Shown piece after piece: positions 61,220 through 64,000 of a stretch of 64,000 nucleotides of DNA. Within the stretch, counting starts at the first letter, position 1. Every line of letters begins with the position of its first letter. Where the stretch lies: assembly GCF_007833275.1 (NCBI RefSeq), contig NZ_CP042241.1, forward strand, positions 1,922,001 to 1,986,000, in the 5' to 3' direction. The DNA is from Salarchaeum sp. JOR-1. Lineage in GTDB: Archaea > Halobacteriota > Halobacteria > Halobacteriales > Halobacteriaceae. The notes beneath the pieces are model-generated. The model was not told where the DNA came from. It made no database searches and saw nothing but the letters and a program-made list of their open reading frames with translations. Made by a program: the position numbers and the translations under genes.

Positions 61220-61279
61220 ACCTTGGGGAACGAGCGAGACCGTCTTAATGGTTGTACGTTAGGGAACTGAACGCCGCCG

Positions 61280-62599
61280 TCACTCGCTCCCGTGAGCGTG
61301 ACCGTCGCTGTGGCCGCTACTGCTGTCACCGGTGCGGTGGAGGGAGTAGAGCGCGAGGAAGGCGGCGGTGGCGAGGGCGTTGAGCGCGGCCTTGTAGTCG
61401 AGTTCGATGGAGATGCGCTCGACGGTCGCGCTCGCGGGGTCGGGGATGAGACCGAGGAGGTCGAACGCGACGTGGACGGCGACGCCGGTGACGACGGCGG
61501 CGACGAATATCATCGCCGAAAGGACGGCGGCGAACGTGGTGCCGTAGTACTCCCGGTACGCCTGCATGATGGGCGGGATGACGAGGTCGGCGTAGATGTA
61601 GGAGAGCACGCTCCCGAACGGCAGGCCGCGCGTCCAGAGAATCGCGCCGAACGGGACGTTCCCGACGGAGCAGACGAACGTCGCGATGCCGACGACGGCT
61701 CCCAAGACGGCGGTCCAGACGACGTACGTGTACTCGCCGACGATCGGCCCGGCGAAGACCGCGTGCCAGACGGAGTCCGGCACGAACCCGGCGATGAGAC
61801 CGGCGAACACGAACCCGATGGCGATCTCGTCCCAGAGCATCCCCCACTCCTTGAGTTGCTTGTCCGCGAGCGCGCGCCACCCGGAGAGCGAGGTCGCCTG
61901 CTCCACGACGGTGGTGTCGGCGTCCGCGGGGTTCCAGCCGCGCTTGCAGGACGCAGAGCAGAAGTAGTAGGTCGTTCCGTCGTACTCGACGGTGTGCTCG
62001 GTCTCGTCGGGGTCGACTTCCATCCCGCAGTTCGGGTCGCGGACGGTGGTGTCGTCTGACGCGTGCTCGCGCGCGGACTCGACGACTTCGTCCGGGACGA
62101 ACCGGAACCCGACCGCCATCAGGCCGATGAGGACGACGCCGCCGACGAAGTCCGCGACGACGAACTCCCAGCCGAGCAGAATCCAGATGACGAACCCGAT
62201 CTCGATGACGAGGTTCGTCGAGGCGAACATGAACGCGCCCAGACTGGCGGCGGCGCTCGCGCCCTTCTTGAAGAGGTTCTTCGCCGTGGCGATGGCGGAG
62301 TACGAACAGGAGGAGGAGACGAACCCGAAGAACGTCGCGGTGCCGAGTTCGCGGACGCCCGCGCCCTCCAGGTGCTGGGAGATGTCGTCCTCGGACAGCC
62401 AGGCCTCGACGCCGCCGGCGATGGCGAACCCGAGCACGAGCGCCCACCACGTTATCCACGCCATCTCGACCGCGGTCCGCACCGTCTCCTCCGCGCCCGT
62501 GAGGAGGTACGTGTCGAGCGGTTCGGTCGACGCAATCGCACCGCCTGCGACGATGAGGGCCGCGAACGCCACCAGAACGAGGTAGTCCCGTCGCTCCAT
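61280..62599 (-). CDS. YraQ/DUF318-type permease with internal YHS metal domain
   Basis: A 439-residue membrane protein. Two half-permeases are visible: SSSCSYSAIATAKNLFKKGASAAASLGAF (about 107-135) and CSVGNVPFGAILWTRGLPFGSVLSYIYADLVIPP (about 312-345), the ArsP/DUF318 repeats. Between them, about 185-235, sits a YHS-type domain (DPNCGMEVDPDETEHTVEYDG, YYFCSASCKRGW) that binds metal. The fusion resembles heavy-metal or thiol-reactive substrate exporters; the ion is unknown. Confidence 0.87.
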   Translation of the reverse strand: MERRDYLVLVAFAALIVAGGAIASTEPLDTYLLTGAEETVRTAVEMAWITWWALVLGFAIAGGVEAWLSEDDISQHLEGAGVRELGTATFFGFVSSSCSYSAIATAKNLFKKGASAAASLGAFMFASTNLVIEIGFVIWILLGWEFVVADFVGGVVLIGLMAVGFRFVPDEVVESAREHASDDTTVRDPNCGMEVDPDETEHTVEYDGTTYYFCSASCKRGWNPADADTTVVEQATSLSGWRALADKQLKEWGMLWDEIAIGFVFAGLIAGFVPDSVWHAVFAGPIVGEYTYVVWTAVLGAVVGIATFVCSVGNVPFGAILWTRGLPFGSVLSYIYADLVIPPIMQAYREYYGTTFAAVLSAMIFVAAVVTGVAVHVAFDLLGLIPDPASATVERISIELDYKAALNALATAAFLALYSLHRTGDSSSGHSDGHAHGSE

Positions 62600-62677
62600 A
62601 CGTGATAGAAGGAACGCCCCGCTTACGCCGTTTGGGGCTCAGAATCCGAGGTGAATTCCCGGGAAAATTCGGCGTCG

Positions 62678-63250
62678 TTAACCGCCGGTGTCGTACTTGT
62701 AGGTCGCTGTCTCGGAGTCGATACCGAAGTCCTCCGCGGTCTCCTGTGGGTCGTTCTCGCCCTCCTCAGACCGGAACCGGCGGCGGAGTCGGCCCGGAAC
62801 GGAGAAGTCGTCCACGTCGAGTACGAGCGGAACGGCGTCCTCGCCCTCCGTCTCGCGGACTTCGGCGAGGCGGCGGACGAGTGGGTCGGGCAGTGTGGAC
62901 TCGTCAATCCGCTCGAACCCGAACTGTTCGAGGTACGCGGGTTCGACGCTGAGCGAGAAGACGCGGTCGAACCCCTGGTCGTACGCGGACTCCACGAGCC
63001 GTTCGACGACGTGCGCGCCGACGCCGCGGTTCCGCCAGTCCACCAGGACGCCGATGTTCGTGAGTTCGCAGACGGACGTCTCGTCGCCCGAGTGAACGCG
63101 GAGCCGACCGAACCCGGCCTTCCCGCCCGTCTCCTCGTCCACCGCGAACACGTAGTCCCGGGAGCGAAAGGCGGGGTCCGGCATCCCGAACTCGTCTAGC
63201 CGGTCCAGCAACCACACCTCCTCGTGTTTCTCCGCGGGCCTGACGTGCAT
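62678..63250 (-). CDS. GNAT-family N-acetyltransferase
   Basis: A 190-residue acetyltransferase beginning MHVRPAEKHEE. The acetyl-CoA motif is NIGVLVDWRNRGVGAHVVERLVE (about 65-87), with the R-x-x-G-x-G loop, then SLSVEPAYLEQFGFERID (about 99-116). The N-acetylglutamate-synthase-like order (low-resolution resemblance) suggests a metabolite substrate. I choose ATG 63250; the nine-codon extension lacks support. Confidence 0.85.
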   Translation of the reverse strand: MHVRPAEKHEEVWLLDRLDEFGMPDPAFRSRDYVFAVDEETGGKAGFGRLRVHSGDETSVCELTNIGVLVDWRNRGVGAHVVERLVESAYDQGFDRVFSLSVEPAYLEQFGFERIDESTLPDPLVRRLAEVRETEGEDAVPLVLDVDDFSVPGRLRRRFRSEEGENDPQETAEDFGIDSETATYKYDTGG

Positions 63251-63312
63251 ACACGAGACGTCTGCCCCGCGCATCAAAAGCGTTCCTCCAGCGGGAAGAC
63301 GGCCGTCCCAGC

Positions 63313-63320
63313 ATTATAAG
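63313..63320 (+). promoter_or_regulatory. TATA box of the acyl-CoA synthetase gene
   Basis: ATTATAAG lies about 29 bp before ATG 63345, implying a leaderless transcript. Confidence 0.6.
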
Positions 63321-63344
63321 ACACAGCCGGCAGAATTTGCGCGC

Positions 63345-64000
63345 ATGGAGTCACTCGACGACGTGAACGAGGTCGTCCACGAACCCGGTGAGGCGTTCGC
63401 CGACGCCACGAACGTCCGCGCGTTCATGCGGGAGCACGGGATCGACAGCGAAGCCGAACTCCGCGAGCGCTCCGCGAACGACCTCGACTGGTTCTGGGGC
63501 GAACTCCCCGACTACCTCGGCCTCGACTTCTACGACGACCCGGACAGTGTGCGCGACGAGTCCGACGGCCCCCAGTTCACGGACTGGTACCCCGGCGGGT
63601 CGCTGAACATCGCGCACAACACCGTCGACCGACACGCCCGCCGCGACTCCGGCACCCGGAATCACGTCGCGACGATCTGGGAGGGCGAGGACGGCGAGGT
63701 CCGCGAGCAGACGTATCACGACATCTATCGAGAGTCGAACCAGGTCGCGAACGCGCTCGAAGAACGCGGCATCGGCCGGGGCGACACGGTCGGCCTCTAC
63801 ATGCCGATGGTGCCCGAAGTCGTCTCAATCCTCTACGGAGTCTTCAAGGTCGGCGCGATCGCCGTCCCTATCTTCAGCGGGTTCGGCGTCGACGCGACCG
63901 CCACCCGCATCGCCGACGCCGAATGTAGCGTGCTGTTCACCGGAGACGGCTTCTACCGCCGCGGGAGCGCAGTCCGCCTCAAGGGCGGCGCGGACGACGC
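63345..64000 (+). CDS. AMP-forming acyl-CoA synthetase (C-terminus outside window)
   Basis: First 218 codons of an acetyl/propionyl-CoA synthetase-like enzyme, activating a carboxylic acid with ATP and CoA. The N-terminal domain is recognisable: DLDWFWGELPDYLGLDFYDDP (about 46-66), WYPGGSLNIAHNTVDRHARR (about 81-100), GEVREQTYHDIYRESNQVANALEERGIGRGDTVGLYMPMVPEVVSILYGVFKVGAIAVPIFSGFG. The P-loop and the A8-A10 motifs lie beyond the edge. With the mutase/epimerase genes nearby, propionate or acetate is plausible. Confidence 0.9.
   Translation, partial: MESLDDVNEVVHEPGEAFADATNVRAFMREHGIDSEAELRERSANDLDWFWGELPDYLGLDFYDDPDSVRDESDGPQFTDWYPGGSLNIAHNTVDRHARRDSGTRNHVATIWEGEDGEVREQTYHDIYRESNQVANALEERGIGRGDTVGLYMPMVPEVVSILYGVFKVGAIAVPIFSGFGVDATATRIADAECSVLFTGDGFYRRGSAVRLKGGADD

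Overview
This window is chromosomal-type DNA of an extremely halophilic archaeon (class Halobacteria). It is GC-rich and the proteins are strongly acidic. A transcription factor B gene is present. Many genes have archaeal TATA boxes about 25-35 bp before the start codon with little or no leader. There are twin-arginine lipoprotein signals (halocyanin, LivK), a DICT-domain protein, a bacterio-opsin-activator type HTH regulator and a geranylgeranyl-lipid reductase. I cannot name the genus. Genes are dense, many overlap by ATGA or TGATG, and no gap without an annotated feature exceeds about 300 bp.

Region 1 (1-15124) is an anaerobic/redox block. After a partial NhaC antiporter and a small CxxC protein comes a membrane-anchored formate dehydrogenase operon on the minus strand: Mo/W catalytic subunit with Tat signal, four-cluster ferredoxin subunit, small membrane subunit, cytochrome b and a 59-residue membrane protein. 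Divergent from it is a 703-residue multi-cluster protein joining an HdrA-like N-terminus, several ferredoxin modules and an MvhD domain, coupled to a TorD-type chaperone. Facing these is a second operon with an aldehyde:ferredoxin-oxidoreductase-like protein that lacks the iron-sulfur cysteines of its family, a conserved acidic protein and four very small proteins. MobA and YqeC (molybdenum/selenium cofactor proteins) and a small winged-helix regulator close the block.

Region 2 (15373-28415) is mostly housekeeping: a zinc-independent oxidoreductase, a small membrane ORF broken by an in-frame TAG, TFB, a halocyanin-CrcB-CrcB operon (redox copper protein plus fluoride channel pair), a DICT protein, an amidohydrolase, a CDF metal exporter, a Rieske-helical fusion, a zinc alcohol dehydrogenase, a cyclase, an MFS transporter, an HD hydrolase, TatA and tRNA-Arg(CCT).

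Region 3 (28416-38910) looks like an amino-acid uptake and catabolism locus: an aldehyde dehydrogenase (P5C-dehydrogenase candidate) with a duplicated copy of its 3' end beside it, a Bat-type regulator, proline dehydrogenase, a complete LivKHMGF ABC transporter and a DMT exporter.

Region 4 (38911-40604) is decayed. It holds a monooxygenase-like gene that has lost its start codon, a SpoIIAA-like protein, and a chimera of a truncated S9 peptidase fused out of frame to an unidentified C-terminus.

Region 5 (40661-49960) holds a zinc-binding protein, a large haloarchaeal hypothetical, and a transglutaminase-DUF58-membrane-protein operon with its MoxR ATPase partner on the opposite strand.

Region 6 (50000-64000) is metabolic: flavin reductase, acetamidase/formamidase, monothiol glutaredoxin, aldo/keto reductase, geranylgeranyl reductase, a hot-dog dehydratase, 2-oxoacid:ferredoxin oxidoreductase KorAB, an FNR-like protein, a degenerate Nudix protein, methylmalonyl-CoA epimerase and mutase, a permease carrying a YHS metal domain, a GNAT acetyltransferase and the start of an acyl-CoA synthetase. 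KorAB, the mutase/epimerase pair and the synthetase fit organic-acid and propionyl-CoA metabolism.
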